Positions 1 through 10,367 of a DNA stretch of 62,718 nt are shown here, piece by piece. Both the position numbers and the translations under genes were made by a program. Below the pieces are notes generated by a model. The model saw only the letters and a program-made list of their open reading frames with translations, had not been told where the DNA came from and did no database searches. Source of the DNA: DASWHD01 sp036393335 (GTDB taxonomy: Bacteria; CG2-30-53-67; CG2-30-70-394); the NCBI GenBank assembly GCA_036393335.1, contig DASWHD010000093.1, positions 1-62,718 of the forward strand, given 5' to 3'. Every line of letters begins with the position of its first letter. The first letter of the stretch is position 1.

Positions 1-187
1 GCAAGCTCCTGCGCGCGCCCGCACGGCAGTGAGGATAGATGCGTGGCTGCACCTGGCAACGGGGCCACGAGCCAGGCGATCGCCGTGGCCACACCGAACA
101 GGTCTTCGCCGTCCTTATGGAGCGGTGGCGGAGTCGCGCCATCGGCTCATCGAGAGCTACACGCTCCCGTGTGGCCAAACTGGACGT

Positions 188-393
188 CTAACCCGCATTT
201 CTCACCATGAATCTGCTGCGACCGCGCAACCCCCCGCATCTCCTGGCCGGGTCCTCGTCCGGGGTAGGAGCCGAATCCCTTCGGCGATCTGCCACATGGG
301 GTCGCCGATATAATCGGCTCCTACCGCGGGCCAGCCAGGATCTACGGTCATTCGTGCGCGCTCGCGACGAATCCTGGTGAGAAACGCGGGCTA
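188..393. repeat. CTAG-type inverted-repeat element, copy 1
   Basis: The element is about 206 bp. It starts CTAACCCGCATTTCTCACCA and ends in the near inverse complement (GGTGAGAAACGCGGG then CTAA). The core is a REP-like palindrome running from GGTAGGAGCC to GGCTCCTACC. CTAA stands in direct orientation at both ends, which looks like a 4-bp target duplication. Related copies lie near 6.3, 20.8, 32.4, 37.8, 51.0 and 53.7 kb. I see no gene in bases 1-187 or in the element; it ends 21 bp before tig. Confidence 0.85.
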
Positions 394-414
394 AACCTCA
401 AGGGATTGTGATTC

Positions 415-1716
415 ATGGAGACAAATGTTCAGGAAGTGAGCCCGTGTCGCTGGCAGGTTCGGGTCACCCTGGCGGCAGAAGAAACCGTCCCGCACTTCGA
501 CAAGGCGTACCGGGCGTTGCAGCGCACCGCGCGCATCCCGGGCTTCCGGCCGGGCAAGGTGCCGCTGTCGGTGATTCGCAAGCGGTTTGGCGACGCGGTG
601 CGCGAGGACGTGGGCAACGCGTTGCTCAAGGAGACCTTTCCCCGGGCCCTCGAGGAGCACGCCTTGCGGGCGATCGGCCCGCCGGCCCTGGAGGAGATCG
701 ACCTGCAGGAGGGAAGCCCCTTCACCTATATGGCCCAGGTGGATGTGCTGCCGGAGGTCGCGTTGGGCGAGGTGACCGGGATACAGCTCACCCGCCGCGA
801 CGTGGTGGTCCCGGACGAGATGATCGAGTCCACCCTGGAGCGGATGCGCCAGGAGAACGCCCAGATCCGCACCGTGGAGGACGCAAACGCCGCGCTGGCC
901 CAGGGACAGATCGGCGTGATCGATTTCCAGGGTCGCATCGCCGGAGAGCCGTTCGACGGCGGCCGCGGCGAGCGGTATCCGGTGGAGTTGGGTGCGGGCC
1001 TGCTGTTTCGCGATTTCGAGGCGGGCATCGCAGGCATGACCCGTGGGGAGACGCGCGAGATCACCGTCACCTTCCCGGACGACTACCGTGAGGAGTACGC
1101 CGGCAAGCAGGCGGATTTCACCGTCACCCTGCACGAGATCCAGGAAAAGGTGCTGCCCGAGGTGGACGACGAGTTTGCCAAGGACTTGGACTTTGCCGAT
1201 CTCGCGGCCCTGCAGGCGGAGATCCATGCCAAGCTGACGGAACGCATCGCGGCCAGCCAGCGGCGCGCCCACCATCAAGAGATCGCCGATCGGCTCCTGG
1301 AGATGCACTCCCTGGAGGTCCCTCCGACCCTGTTCGAGGGGCAGCTCGACCTCATGGTCCGGAATCGACTCGTCGGGCTGGTGCAGCAGGGGGTGCCGAT
1401 CGAGGAGGCCGAGCAGCAGCGTGCCACCCTGCGCGAGGAGTTGCGGCCCGATGCCCGGAAACGCGCGCAGCTCACGTTGATCCTCGACAAGATTGCCGAG
1501 CTCAACGGCCTGCAGGTGGAGGACGCGGCGGTCGAGGCGCGGCTGAAGAAGGAAGCGCTGGACGCCTCGGTGGCAGCCGACGTCATGCGCCGCTATTACG
1601 AGTCGCAGTTCGGCTCGCTAGACCCGATCCACGATCAACTGCGCGAGGAGGCGGCCCTGGACTATGTCCTGGGACAAGCGGTGTTTGTTGAGCCGCAGGC
1701 CAGCGCCGGCGCATAA
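415..1716 (+). CDS. tig: Trigger factor, ribosome-associated chaperone and prolyl isomerase
   Basis: This 433-residue protein has the full length of bacterial trigger factor. The N-terminal ribosome-binding domain has the signature stretch GFRPGKVPLSVIRKRFG near residues 43-59. A central FKBP-type prolyl isomerase domain follows (about 150-240, with GVIDFQGRIAGEPFDGG), then the helical C-terminal substrate-binding domain. It binds nascent chains at the ribosome exit tunnel in the cytoplasm. The ATG at 415 follows an AAGGGATT ribosome-binding-like stretch, and the N-terminus fits the family. It is followed by clpP and clpX, the usual order in gammaproteobacteria. Confidence 0.97.
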   Translation: METNVQEVSPCRWQVRVTLAAEETVPHFDKAYRALQRTARIPGFRPGKVPLSVIRKRFGDAVREDVGNALLKETFPRALEEHALRAIGPPALEEIDLQEGSPFTYMAQVDVLPEVALGEVTGIQLTRRDVVVPDEMIESTLERMRQENAQIRTVEDANAALAQGQIGVIDFQGRIAGEPFDGGRGERYPVELGAGLLFRDFEAGIAGMTRGETREITVTFPDDYREEYAGKQADFTVTLHEIQEKVLPEVDDEFAKDLDFADLAALQAEIHAKLTERIAASQRRAHHQEIADRLLEMHSLEVPPTLFEGQLDLMVRNRLVGLVQQGVPIEEAEQQRATLREELRPDARKRAQLTLILDKIAELNGLQVEDAAVEARLKKEALDASVAADVMRRYYESQFGSLDPIHDQLREEAALDYVLGQAVFVEPQASAGA

Positions 1717-1801
1717 ACCACTACAACCTTTCATTCCAAATTTTGCCAACGGTGATCCTCCTCCTGGAGTGGCGTCCACCTTGGCCGTTCAGGAGAGCAC
1801 C

Positions 1802-2461
1802 ATGGCCCGTTCCCCCTTCGGACCGTCCCGTGACGGTATGCCGCCGCAAGTCTACAACAACCTCGTGCCGATGGTGGTCGAGCAGACCCCACGAGGCGAG
1901 CGTGCCTACGACATCTACTCTCGGCTCCTCAAGGACCGGATCGTTTTCCTCGGCACCCCGATCGACGACTACATGGCCAACGCCGTCATGGCCCAGCTCC
2001 TGTTCTTGGAGGCGGATGACCCGGCCAAGGACATCAGCCTGTACATCAACTCCCCCGGTGGGCTGGTCAGCGCAGGTTTGGCGGTCTATGACACCATGCA
2101 GTACATACAGCCGGATGTCTCGACGATCTGCATCGGCCAGGCGGCGAGCATGGGGGCCGTGCTGCTGTGCGCCGGCGCGCCGGGCAAGCGCTTCGTTCTG
2201 CCCCACTCGCGGGTGATGATCCATCAGCCCCTCGGCGGCTTTCAGGGCCAGGCGACCGACGTGGAGATCCACGCCAAGGAGATCCTCAAGACCCGCGAAA
2301 TCCTGAACGAGATCATCGCCAAGCACACCGGCCAGAAGTCCAAGACGATCGAGAAGGATACCGAGCGCGACAATTTCATGTCCGCGGAGGAGGCGGTCGC
2401 CTACGGCCTGGTCGACCACGTGGTGACGCGCAACCCGAAGGTGGAACCGTCGGAGAAGTGA
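1802..2461 (+). CDS. clpP: ATP-dependent Clp protease proteolytic subunit ClpP
   Basis: The 219-residue serine peptidase forms the tetradecameric chamber that degrades substrates unfolded by ClpX or ClpA. The nucleophile Ser116 lies in GQAASMGA and the catalytic His141 in MIHQP; the acidic residue follows in ERDNF. YINSPGG, which lines the active site, is present. The reading frame is open further upstream, but the ATG at 1802 follows CAGGAGAGCACC and matches normal ClpP length. The gene lies 85 bp after tig and 88 bp before clpX. Confidence 0.97.
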   Translation: MARSPFGPSRDGMPPQVYNNLVPMVVEQTPRGERAYDIYSRLLKDRIVFLGTPIDDYMANAVMAQLLFLEADDPAKDISLYINSPGGLVSAGLAVYDTMQYIQPDVSTICIGQAASMGAVLLCAGAPGKRFVLPHSRVMIHQPLGGFQGQATDVEIHAKEILKTREILNEIIAKHTGQKSKTIEKDTERDNFMSAEEAVAYGLVDHVVTRNPKVEPSEK

Positions 2462-2549
2462 GTTCTGACTAAATTTGTGGGAGATTTTCCATTAAGGTCG
2501 CTACACTGACGCCCCGCCGTCGACAGCCCCCAGATCGGGAGTCCCCGGA

Positions 2550-3800
<1,251 letters not shown>

Positions 3801-3808
3801 GGTAGGTG

Positions 3809-4062
<254 letters not shown>

Positions 4063-4063
4063 G

Positions 4064-6283
4064 ATGTCCCGTTCCTACAAGCGACCGCGCTTTTCGCCCC
4101 AGCGCATCGCGGTGCTGGTGCTCCTCGCCCTGCTCTCGGTCGGGGTGCTGGTGCTGGTCGACCAAGTGCGCCGCGGCGGTCTCGAGCTGCCGATCGCGGA
4201 CAACGTCGCCTTGGTCATCCTGATCAACCTCGACGTCCTGATCATCCTGCTGCTGCTGTTCGTCCTGCTGCGGGCCTTGATCACCTACTACTTCGAGCGC
4301 CGCCAGAGCCTCGCCGGATCGAATCTCAAGACTCGTTTTCTCCTCGCCTTTCTAGTCCTGTCGGTGCTCCCTTCCCTGGCCTTGTTCGGCGTCGGCAGCC
4401 TGCTGCTTACGCGCAGCATCGACAACTACTTCTCGTACAACATCCAGGCGCCCTACAAGACCAAGTCGCGCGACTTGAAGCGGACCCTGGAGCGGGTCCG
4501 GGTAGTGCTCGACAGTTACCTGACAACCAGTCGCGACAAGGTCGAGGCGGCGGCCCGGACCATCGCCCAGGTGCCGGATCTGCCCACCACCGTCGACGGC
4601 GTGCGTGCCCTGTTGCCGACCTGGCTCGCACAGTTCGGTCTCAGCGGCGTGCGCTTGGTGAATGGTACCGATCAGGTGGTGGGCAGGGCCACGACCGATC
4701 CGTGGTACTCGGCACGAAGCCGCCCCCTGCCGCCGGAGGCGACGCTGCAGCTCGCACGGCAGGGCCGGATCGCCGTGTGGACCATCGATGACGAGCGGAT
4801 CTGGGGCAGCGGCGCGGCCTTCGGATTGCCCCGGGTCGCCGACGAGGAATCCGTCGTGCTGCTGCTCGACCACCTCCTGCCCGGCGACCTGGTCCGGACC
4901 CACCGAGGGATCGATGACGCGGTCAGCGGCATCGCCAAGGTGGAAGGGTTTCGCGGCCTGGTACGTGGCACCTACTTGCTGAATCTCGGAGTCGCCACCC
5001 TCCTAGTGACCTTTGCCGCCGTATGGTTGGCCTTCTACCTCGCGGGCCGGATCACCAACCCGATCCTCCACCTGACGGAGGCGACCGAACGAGTCGCAGA
5101 CGGCGATCTCACCTTCGACGACGATGCCCCCGCGGGCGGCGAGATCGGGCGACTGGTGCGCTCGTTCTCCAAGATGGTGGAGGACCTGAAACGCTCCCGG
5201 GCGGCGACCCAGGCGGCCCACGCGGAGCTCGCCGAGAGCCTCCGGGCCCTCGAGCAGCGCAAGGAGTTCATCGAGACCATCCTCGCCAACATCGGCTCCG
5301 GGGTGATCTCCCTGGATGCGAACGGTGGCCTGCTCACCATGAACCCGGCGGCGCGGGAGATGCTCGGCGTGGCGCCGGAGGAGGTCCCGGAAGGGGAAGA
5401 ATGCCGCCAGGCGCTGCGTTTCCCATCGTTGGTGGAGATCGTGGCGCGGGTGAATCGTGACCACCAGCCCTCCCACGAAGGCCACGTCACCCTCGATACG
5501 GCGGCAGGCGAGCGCCGCCTGCGGGTCACTGCCCGGGCCCTACACGACGAGGACGGCAGCCACCTGGGGGCGGTGGTGGTGCTCGACGACTACACGGAGA
5601 TCGTGCGCGCGCAGAAGATGGCGGCGTGGCGCGAGGTGGCGCGGCGCATCGCCCACGAGATCAAGAACCCCCTCACGCCGATTCGCCTGGGCACCGAGCG
5701 GCTACGGCGCAAGCTGGCGCGGGGCGACGAGGATTTCCCACGGGTCTTCGATGAGGCATCGCGCATCATCCTGGAGGAGGTCACCGGCCTGGAGCGGCTA
5801 GTGAGCGAGTTCTCGGACTTCGCGCGCATGGCCGAGGCGAGCCTCGCCCCGACCAACCTGCACCGCACCATCCGCGATGCGATCAATCTCGTGAAGATCG
5901 AGCCGGGGATCCTGGTGCGTGAGGACTTCGATCCGACCATGCCCGAGGTGCGGGTCGATGCCGCTCAGCTCCGGCGGGTGGTCGTCAACTTGCTGAAGAA
6001 CGCCGTCGAGGCCATGGAGGACGGCGGCGTGGTCACCATCACGACCCGCTACGAGCCGCATGCCGACACCTTTCGCCTGGCGGTGGCCGACACCGGCCCG
6101 GGGATTCAGGCCGCCGATCGCGACGATCTCTTCCTGCCCTACTACACCACCAAGGAGAGCGGTACCGGCCTCGGCCTGGCGATCGTCAAGCACGTGGTCA
6201 CCGACCATCGCGGTTATATCCGGGTGTACGACAACCATCCCCACGGCACCATCTTCGAGTGCGAGATCCCGGCGCAGGGCTGA
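4064..6283 (+). CDS. NtrY-like membrane sensor histidine kinase, no NtrX in view
   Basis: This 739-residue protein has NtrY architecture. There are three hydrophobic segments within the first 110 residues, an extracytoplasmic region of about 190 residues and another membrane helix near 305-328. HAMP, PAS (about 400-500), HisKA and HATPase_c domains follow. The phospho-acceptor His is in ARRIAHEIKNPLTPIRL, and the ATP site has DTGPGI and GTGLGLAIV. NtrY proteins normally phosphorylate a sigma-54 activator, NtrX, encoded next door; none follows here, only a repeat. The ATG touches the heptamer array, so there is no conventional Shine-Dalgarno unless a GCTGACC unit serves. Confidence 0.85.
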   Translation: MSRSYKRPRFSPQRIAVLVLLALLSVGVLVLVDQVRRGGLELPIADNVALVILINLDVLIILLLLFVLLRALITYYFERRQSLAGSNLKTRFLLAFLVLSVLPSLALFGVGSLLLTRSIDNYFSYNIQAPYKTKSRDLKRTLERVRVVLDSYLTTSRDKVEAAARTIAQVPDLPTTVDGVRALLPTWLAQFGLSGVRLVNGTDQVVGRATTDPWYSARSRPLPPEATLQLARQGRIAVWTIDDERIWGSGAAFGLPRVADEESVVLLLDHLLPGDLVRTHRGIDDAVSGIAKVEGFRGLVRGTYLLNLGVATLLVTFAAVWLAFYLAGRITNPILHLTEATERVADGDLTFDDDAPAGGEIGRLVRSFSKMVEDLKRSRAATQAAHAELAESLRALEQRKEFIETILANIGSGVISLDANGGLLTMNPAAREMLGVAPEEVPEGEECRQALRFPSLVEIVARVNRDHQPSHEGHVTLDTAAGERRLRVTARALHDEDGSHLGAVVVLDDYTEIVRAQKMAAWREVARRIAHEIKNPLTPIRLGTERLRRKLARGDEDFPRVFDEASRIILEEVTGLERLVSEFSDFARMAEASLAPTNLHRTIRDAINLVKIEPGILVREDFDPTMPEVRVDAAQLRRVVVNLLKNAVEAMEDGGVVTITTRYEPHADTFRLAVADTGPGIQAADRDDLFLPYYTTKESGTGLGLAIVKHVVTDHRGYIRVYDNHPHGTIFECEIPAQG

Positions 6284-6292
6284 CCGGCGGGT

Positions 6293-6523
6293 CTAGCCCG
6301 CATTTCTCACCACGACTCTGCTGCACCCGCGCCACTGCCCGCATCTCCTGGCCGGGTCCTCGTCCGGGGTAGGAGCCGGTTGCACCGGCGACCCGCGCCG
6401 CCAGGCGCGGCCGGCCCCCTCGGGCCGAAATCGCCGCAGGGATTCGGCTCCTACCGCGGGCCGGCCAGGATTTAGGCCATTTGCGCGGTCTCGCGACGAT
6501 CCGTGGTGAGAAATGCGGGCTAG
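6293..6523. repeat. CTAG-type inverted-repeat element, copy 2
   Basis: The 231-bp element starts CTAGCCCGCATTTCTCACCA and ends TGGTGAGAAATGCGGGCTAG, perfect 20-bp terminal inverted repeats. The inner REP-like core runs from GGTAGGAGCCGG to CGGCTCCTACC. It starts 9 bp after the sensor kinase stop codon. I see nothing coding between here and 6668. Confidence 0.92.
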
Positions 6524-6667
6524 CGTGGGGCCGCGGCCGGTGCTCGCGGCCGAGCCGTGAACCTCCCGCGCGTAGGAGTCACGGCAGGCCGTGCCCCCCT
6601 GCCTGTCCTCACCAGCGAGCTTGTTGTGTGACAGAGCTCACCGCTGACGCGGCTCGCGCGGAGCGAT

Positions 6668-7042
6668 CTACGGGGCGATGGAATTCGCCACGTGCACGAT
6701 CATCTCGACCGTACGGATCTGCTGGACCACCTTGCGGCTCAGGGCCTCCACTTCCGCGAGGGAGGCGGCGGCGGCGGTGGGGTTGCCGGCCTCCTTGGCG
6801 CGGATTGTCGCGAGCACCGCCTCGTGCATGTCCCGATGGGTCTTGGCCAGGTCGAGCATCTCCTTGAGATGGCCGAACTGCGCCCGGCCCTCGGAGTGGA
6901 TCCACTTGCCCAGAGCGCAGTCGCGATGGGTGCCGGCCTGCTCGATGGTGAGGTTCTCCTGATTCTTCAGGAACTTGTTCAGGCGAATCCGCCACTGGGC
7001 ATGTTTGGTGCGGATCTCATTGAAGTCGACGTCCATGGGCAC
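6668..7042 (-). CDS. Stand-alone CZB (chemoreceptor zinc-binding) domain protein
   Basis: This 124-residue protein consists of a CZB four-helix domain only. The zinc-binding signature HRDCALGKWIHSEG (the HxCxxGxW motif) is near residue 39 and THRDMH near residue 69 gives the further His ligands; another conserved His lies near the N-terminus. CZB domains usually sit at the C-terminus of chemoreceptors or on diguanylate cyclases and sense zinc or hypochlorous acid. The short form has no output domain, so a partner must act for it, and none is adjacent. The GGAGTG before the ATG at 7042 supports the start. Confidence 0.88.
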   Translation of the reverse strand: MPMDVDFNEIRTKHAQWRIRLNKFLKNQENLTIEQAGTHRDCALGKWIHSEGRAQFGHLKEMLDLAKTHRDMHEAVLATIRAKEAGNPTAAAASLAEVEALSRKVVQQIRTVEMIVHVANSIAP

Positions 7043-7208
7043 TCCTCACGGGGTACGGGGTGTGTCCACCCTGTTTCGGAATGACCGGCGTGATCTTGAC
7101 CGAGTTGCGGCAGCAACGTTTTTGCCGGCGACCTACTGGCCCCATCTGAGGCAAACGCTCCGTGTCAGGCGGCCCGCCCGGGGCGGGCTAGCGACGGAGA
7201 GGGTGGGG

Positions 7209-8183
7209 TCAGAACCGATCGCCCATCACCGCGTCACCGAGGGTGCCGAGGAGCGACCCCTCGCCTTTCCGGCTCCCGCCGGTACGCGGCAGCGCCGCGA
7301 GGATCCGCCCGGCGAGGCGGCTGAAGGGCAGCGACTGGAGCCACACCCGGCCGGGGCCGGTGAGGGTCGTGAAGAACAGCCCCTCGCCGCCGAACAAGGC
7401 GGTCTTGATGCCGGCCACGAACTGGATGTCGTAGGCGATTTGGGGCTGCATCGCCACCAGACAGCCGGTGTCGATGCGCAGGGTCTCGCCCACCGCAAGC
7501 TCGCGCTCCAGCACCGTGCCGCCGGCGTGGATGAAGGCGTAGCCGTCGCCACGCAGCCGCTCGAGGATGAATCCCTCGCCAGCGAACAGCCCCACCCCGA
7601 GCCTGCGCTGGAAGGCGATGCCGATGGAGACCCCCTTGGCGGCGCACAGGAATGCCTCCTTCTGGCAGATCAGCTCGCCGCCCAGGGTGGGGAGGTCCAT
7701 GGCGAGGATCTTGCCGGGGTAGGGGGCGCTGAAGGCGACCCGCTGCTTGCCGGCACCGGCGTTGGTGAAGGCGGTCATGAACAGCGACTCGCCGGTGAGG
7801 ATGCGCTTGCCGGCGCCGAAGAGCTTGGCCATGACCCCTTCCGACTCCTGGCTGCCGTCGCCGAAGAGGGTCTCCATCTGGATGCCCGGGTCGATGTACA
7901 GCATCGCACCGGCCTCGGCGATCGCCGTCTCGCCGGGATCGAGCTCTACCTCCACGTACTGCATGTCGTCGCCGGAGATCGCGAAGTCGATCTCGTGGGC
8001 CCGGGCGAATCCGGTACCCGCCGGCGGTGCCAGGCGGAATCCCTGGCGCCTCAGGAAGGTGAGGAACTCGTCGAACTTCGCGGCCGGGATGTCGTACCGA
8101 GCGCACAGCTCCGCGCGCGCGACGCCCCGGTTATAGTCGTCGACGAATCGGCGGTACCGTTCCTTGGCCGGGCTGGGCTCCAT
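7209..8183 (-). CDS. AIM24 / TIGR00266-family protein
   Basis: Residues after about 60 form the beta-rich AIM24 domain (QYVEVELDPGETAIAEAGAM, later FAGEGFILERL and AGGTVLERELAVGETLRID). Its biochemical role in bacteria is not established. The first 55-60 residues are an additional charged helical segment that I do not recognise. I chose the ATG at 8183, giving 324 residues. An upstream TTG at 8225 would add 14 residues and overlap the phosphatase stop as TTGA, which suggests coupling, so the start is uncertain. Confidence 0.8.
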   Translation of the reverse strand: MEPSPAKERYRRFVDDYNRGVARAELCARYDIPAAKFDEFLTFLRRQGFRLAPPAGTGFARAHEIDFAISGDDMQYVEVELDPGETAIAEAGAMLYIDPGIQMETLFGDGSQESEGVMAKLFGAGKRILTGESLFMTAFTNAGAGKQRVAFSAPYPGKILAMDLPTLGGELICQKEAFLCAAKGVSIGIAFQRRLGVGLFAGEGFILERLRGDGYAFIHAGGTVLERELAVGETLRIDTGCLVAMQPQIAYDIQFVAGIKTALFGGEGLFFTTLTGPGRVWLQSLPFSRLAGRILAALPRTGGSRKGEGSLLGTLGDAVMGDRF

Positions 8184-8221
8184 GACGAGGCATTCGGTTG
8201 GGTAGGGAGGCGCCGGGTCGT

Positions 8222-8908
8222 TCAACCGTTATCGACGCCTGCTCGCCGGGGAAATAGGGCGAGCAGGTCGCCCGGCGCGGCGATCAATGCATCGGGCCCC
8301 GCGTGGCGCAGCTCTTGTTCGCTGCGGAAGCCGTACAGGCAGCCGCAGGTGCGCACCCCGGCCGCCCTGCCGGCCGTGATGTCGGTGGCACCATCGCCGA
8401 TCATCCACGTGTGCGACCGCCGCGCCCCATGAGCCGCCACGCAGTGCTGAACCGGCCCGGGATGGGGCTTGCACTCAGGGAACGAGTCGCGCGTCAGCAG
8501 CGGCCGGAAGCGCTGCGCCACCCCGAGGCCCTCGATGATCGGTCGAGTAAAGCGCATCGACTTGTTGGTGATCAGGGCGAGGGGGATGTCGCGAAAGTAA
8601 TGCAGGACCTCCGCCATGCCATCGTAGAGGCGGGTGTGCTCCAGCAATCGCCGATCGTAGACCGTCATAAAGTGGCTCAGCGCACCGTCCACGTCGCCGC
8701 CGCCAGTGGCATGCACGGCGCGTTCGATCAGGTTGTACACGCCGTTCCCAACGTAGGAGTAGATCTCCTCGCGCTCCAGCTCCTTCAGGCCGCGTTCTCG
8801 CAGGGCCTGGTTGAGGGAATTGGCGAGGTCTTCCTTGGAGTCGATGAGCGTCCCATCGAGGTCGAAGATCAGCAGGTCGGGCCAGGGGAAGGGTAGGGAG
8901 GTCATCAC
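8222..8908 (-). CDS. gph: HAD-family phosphoglycolate phosphatase
   Basis: This 228-residue HAD phosphatase has motif I DLDGTLIDS with the nucleophilic Asp, motif II LITNKS, a conserved Lys in the ECKPHPGP region and motif III MIGDGATD. The helical cap lies between motifs I and II, as in Gph, which removes 2-phosphoglycolate formed by DNA repair or by RubisCO oxygenation. Substrate choice among Gph-like HADs cannot be fixed from sequence. The gene is next to the AIM24-family gene on the same strand with almost no gap. Confidence 0.85.
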   Translation of the reverse strand: MMTSLPFPWPDLLIFDLDGTLIDSKEDLANSLNQALRERGLKELEREEIYSYVGNGVYNLIERAVHATGGGDVDGALSHFMTVYDRRLLEHTRLYDGMAEVLHYFRDIPLALITNKSMRFTRPIIEGLGVAQRFRPLLTRDSFPECKPHPGPVQHCVAAHGARRSHTWMIGDGATDITAGRAAGVRTCGCLYGFRSEQELRHAGPDALIAAPGDLLALFPRRAGVDNG

Positions 8909-9196
8909 CGAAGGGTACGCCGCCTCCGTTCCTCAGCAGAAATCGGTCGTGGGGTCATCGTTCCCCGCAGTGGCGCGCCGCATTCCTCTGGGTTTCGGCG
9001 CGCGTGAGGCCAGCAGCGGCCAGACGGCGGTGGGTCGGTCGATCATGCAGAGTGCAACCGGGGGCGGCACGCGCCGCGCAGGGTTGCTAGCCGGACGGGA
9101 GGCGTAAGGAGCGCGTGCCCCCATCCTGTCTGGGACTTGCGGGATACGACCCCGGAACCCGACCCTGCCGCCGGATTCCGGGGTTCGGTATCGGGA

Positions 9197-9679
9197 CTAC
9201 TCCCCGCGGGGCTTGTCCAGGGTGTGGGCGATCTCCGCCTGACGCTCCGCGAAGTCGAAGGGCTTGAAGGTGGGGCTCTTCTCGTTGTGGCACCCCTTGC
9301 AGGTCTCTTCGGTCGGCATGACCATGCCCGCGGCGACCGCCTTCTCGGTGGTGTACTCCTTCTTCTTCATCATCACCTTGCGGTAGTCGGAGCCGGGGCC
9401 GTGGCATGCCTCGCACTGGACGTTCTTCATCTCCTCGGCCACCGGACCGGAGCCGGGATAACCGGTGGCGTGACAGGCGATACACTCGGGGTTCTCCGCA
9501 TCGGCGCCCTGGAGCACGGAGAAGGCCTGGGCGTGTTTGGTGGTCTCCCACTTCTCATGGGCCTTCTTGTGGCACATCTTGCACTTGCCGGCGCCCACGT
9601 AGTCGGCGGCGTTCGCTTGGGTCGGAACGACCACACAGACCATCACCAGGCAGGCGGCAATCGACACGAGCAATTTCAT
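9197..9679 (-). CDS. Secreted tetrahaem cytochrome c (c554-like)
   Basis: The 160-residue precursor has a signal peptide of about 24 residues (MKLLVSIAACL to a cleavage near QANAAD). Four haem c motifs follow: CKMCH, CIACH, CEACH and CKGCH. The spacing and the YVGAGKCKMCH start resemble cytochrome c554/c' family electron carriers. The frame is open upstream, but the ATG at 9679 follows GGAGGAGCC and is the start of the signal peptide. It lies downstream of the left cytochrome operon on the same strand and may be its soluble periplasmic acceptor, though a 171-bp gap separates it from the preceding gene. Confidence 0.88.
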   Translation of the reverse strand: MKLLVSIAACLVMVCVVVPTQANAADYVGAGKCKMCHKKAHEKWETTKHAQAFSVLQGADAENPECIACHATGYPGSGPVAEEMKNVQCEACHGPGSDYRKVMMKKKEYTTEKAVAAGMVMPTEETCKGCHNEKSPTFKPFDFAERQAEIAHTLDKPRGE

Positions 9680-9850
9680 ACGGGGCTCCTCCAGTGGTTG
9701 TGGCGCTGGGCGCCGAATGGGTGCATTCCCTGGGTATGGTCGGTGGTTGGGCAAGGCCACCCCGAGGAAGAAGAACGTGCCATTAAATTGGAAACGCCCT
9801 GCTCACGCAACGGGTTGCTCGTTTGCAGAGTTCCCCAATTTACTCAGGAA

Positions 9851-10333
9851 TTATCGGGGAATGGCGTCGGTGATCCGGCACACGGTGCGGTAATACGTTT
9901 CCCAGTCGAGGCCTAGGGCGGCGGCGCCGAACGCCTCCCCCACCTCGCCGGTGGCAGCCTCACCGTAGTTGACCACCACCAACGCGTAGAGGATGGCGGC
10001 CGTCGCGTCGTCGGGACGCCGCTCCAGGTGGGGGTGGACATACATGGTGAAGCCATGGGTGGGATCGCCCTCCACCGGCAGGGGGTAGGCGAGCTCCTCG
10101 CCTTGTAACGGCTGTGCGTCGAACACCACATGCACCGGAAACCGCACCACGTCCGGGTCCTCCAGCAGCGCGAGCAGGCGCGGATAATCGAGCCGCCCCC
10201 CGGCACGATCGTGGAGCGCAGTCCCGGTGGCGGCCGCGTGGGCGAGCAGCGCCTGCCGGGCAGTCTCCGCGCTGACCGGCGGTTCCTCGGGGACGGTGCC
10301 GCACGGGCAGGTGGGGCAGGGATCTTGGCTCAT
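9851..10333 (-). CDS. Hypothetical protein, last gene of the left NrfD operon
   Basis: I do not recognise this 160-residue protein. It begins with a Cys-rich stretch (DPCPTCPCG), has no signal peptide or membrane helix, and then reads as a compact soluble domain with hydrophobic strands and a C-terminal helix (YYRTVCRITDAIPR). It lies 34 bp after the NrfD gene on the same strand, so it may help assemble or regulate that complex. I used the ATG at 10333. A GTG at 10393, preceded by GAGGTCGG and overlapping the NrfD gene, is an alternative. Confidence 0.6.
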   Translation of the reverse strand: MSQDPCPTCPCGTVPEEPPVSAETARQALLAHAAATGTALHDRAGGRLDYPRLLALLEDPDVVRFPVHVVFDAQPLQGEELAYPLPVEGDPTHGFTMYVHPHLERRPDDATAAILYALVVVNYGEAATGEVGEAFGAAALGLDWETYYRTVCRITDAIPR

Positions 10334-10367
10334 GGTGGACACGGGCGCGCTGCTCGTCGGATGGTTC

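Noticed and set aside
119..170. tRNA-Leu-like sequence (GCGGTGGCGGAGT)
   Set aside because: The rest does not fold into a cloverleaf and the expected T-loop sequence is absent.
29..313. Open frame of 94 codons at the left end
   Set aside because: It runs into the CTAG-type repeat element, has repeat-encoded residues and no recognisable product.
391..1308. Long open frame antisense to tig
   Set aside because: It is a shadow of the tig reading frame in GC-rich DNA, with biased low-complexity composition. Many similar long antisense frames (for example opposite clpX, the cytochromes and the repair nuclease) were rejected for the same reason.
9764..9782. Possible sigma-54 site upstream of the tetrahaem cytochrome gene
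   Set aside because: The minus strand has TGGCACG but no TTGC at the required distance, so the -12 element is missing.
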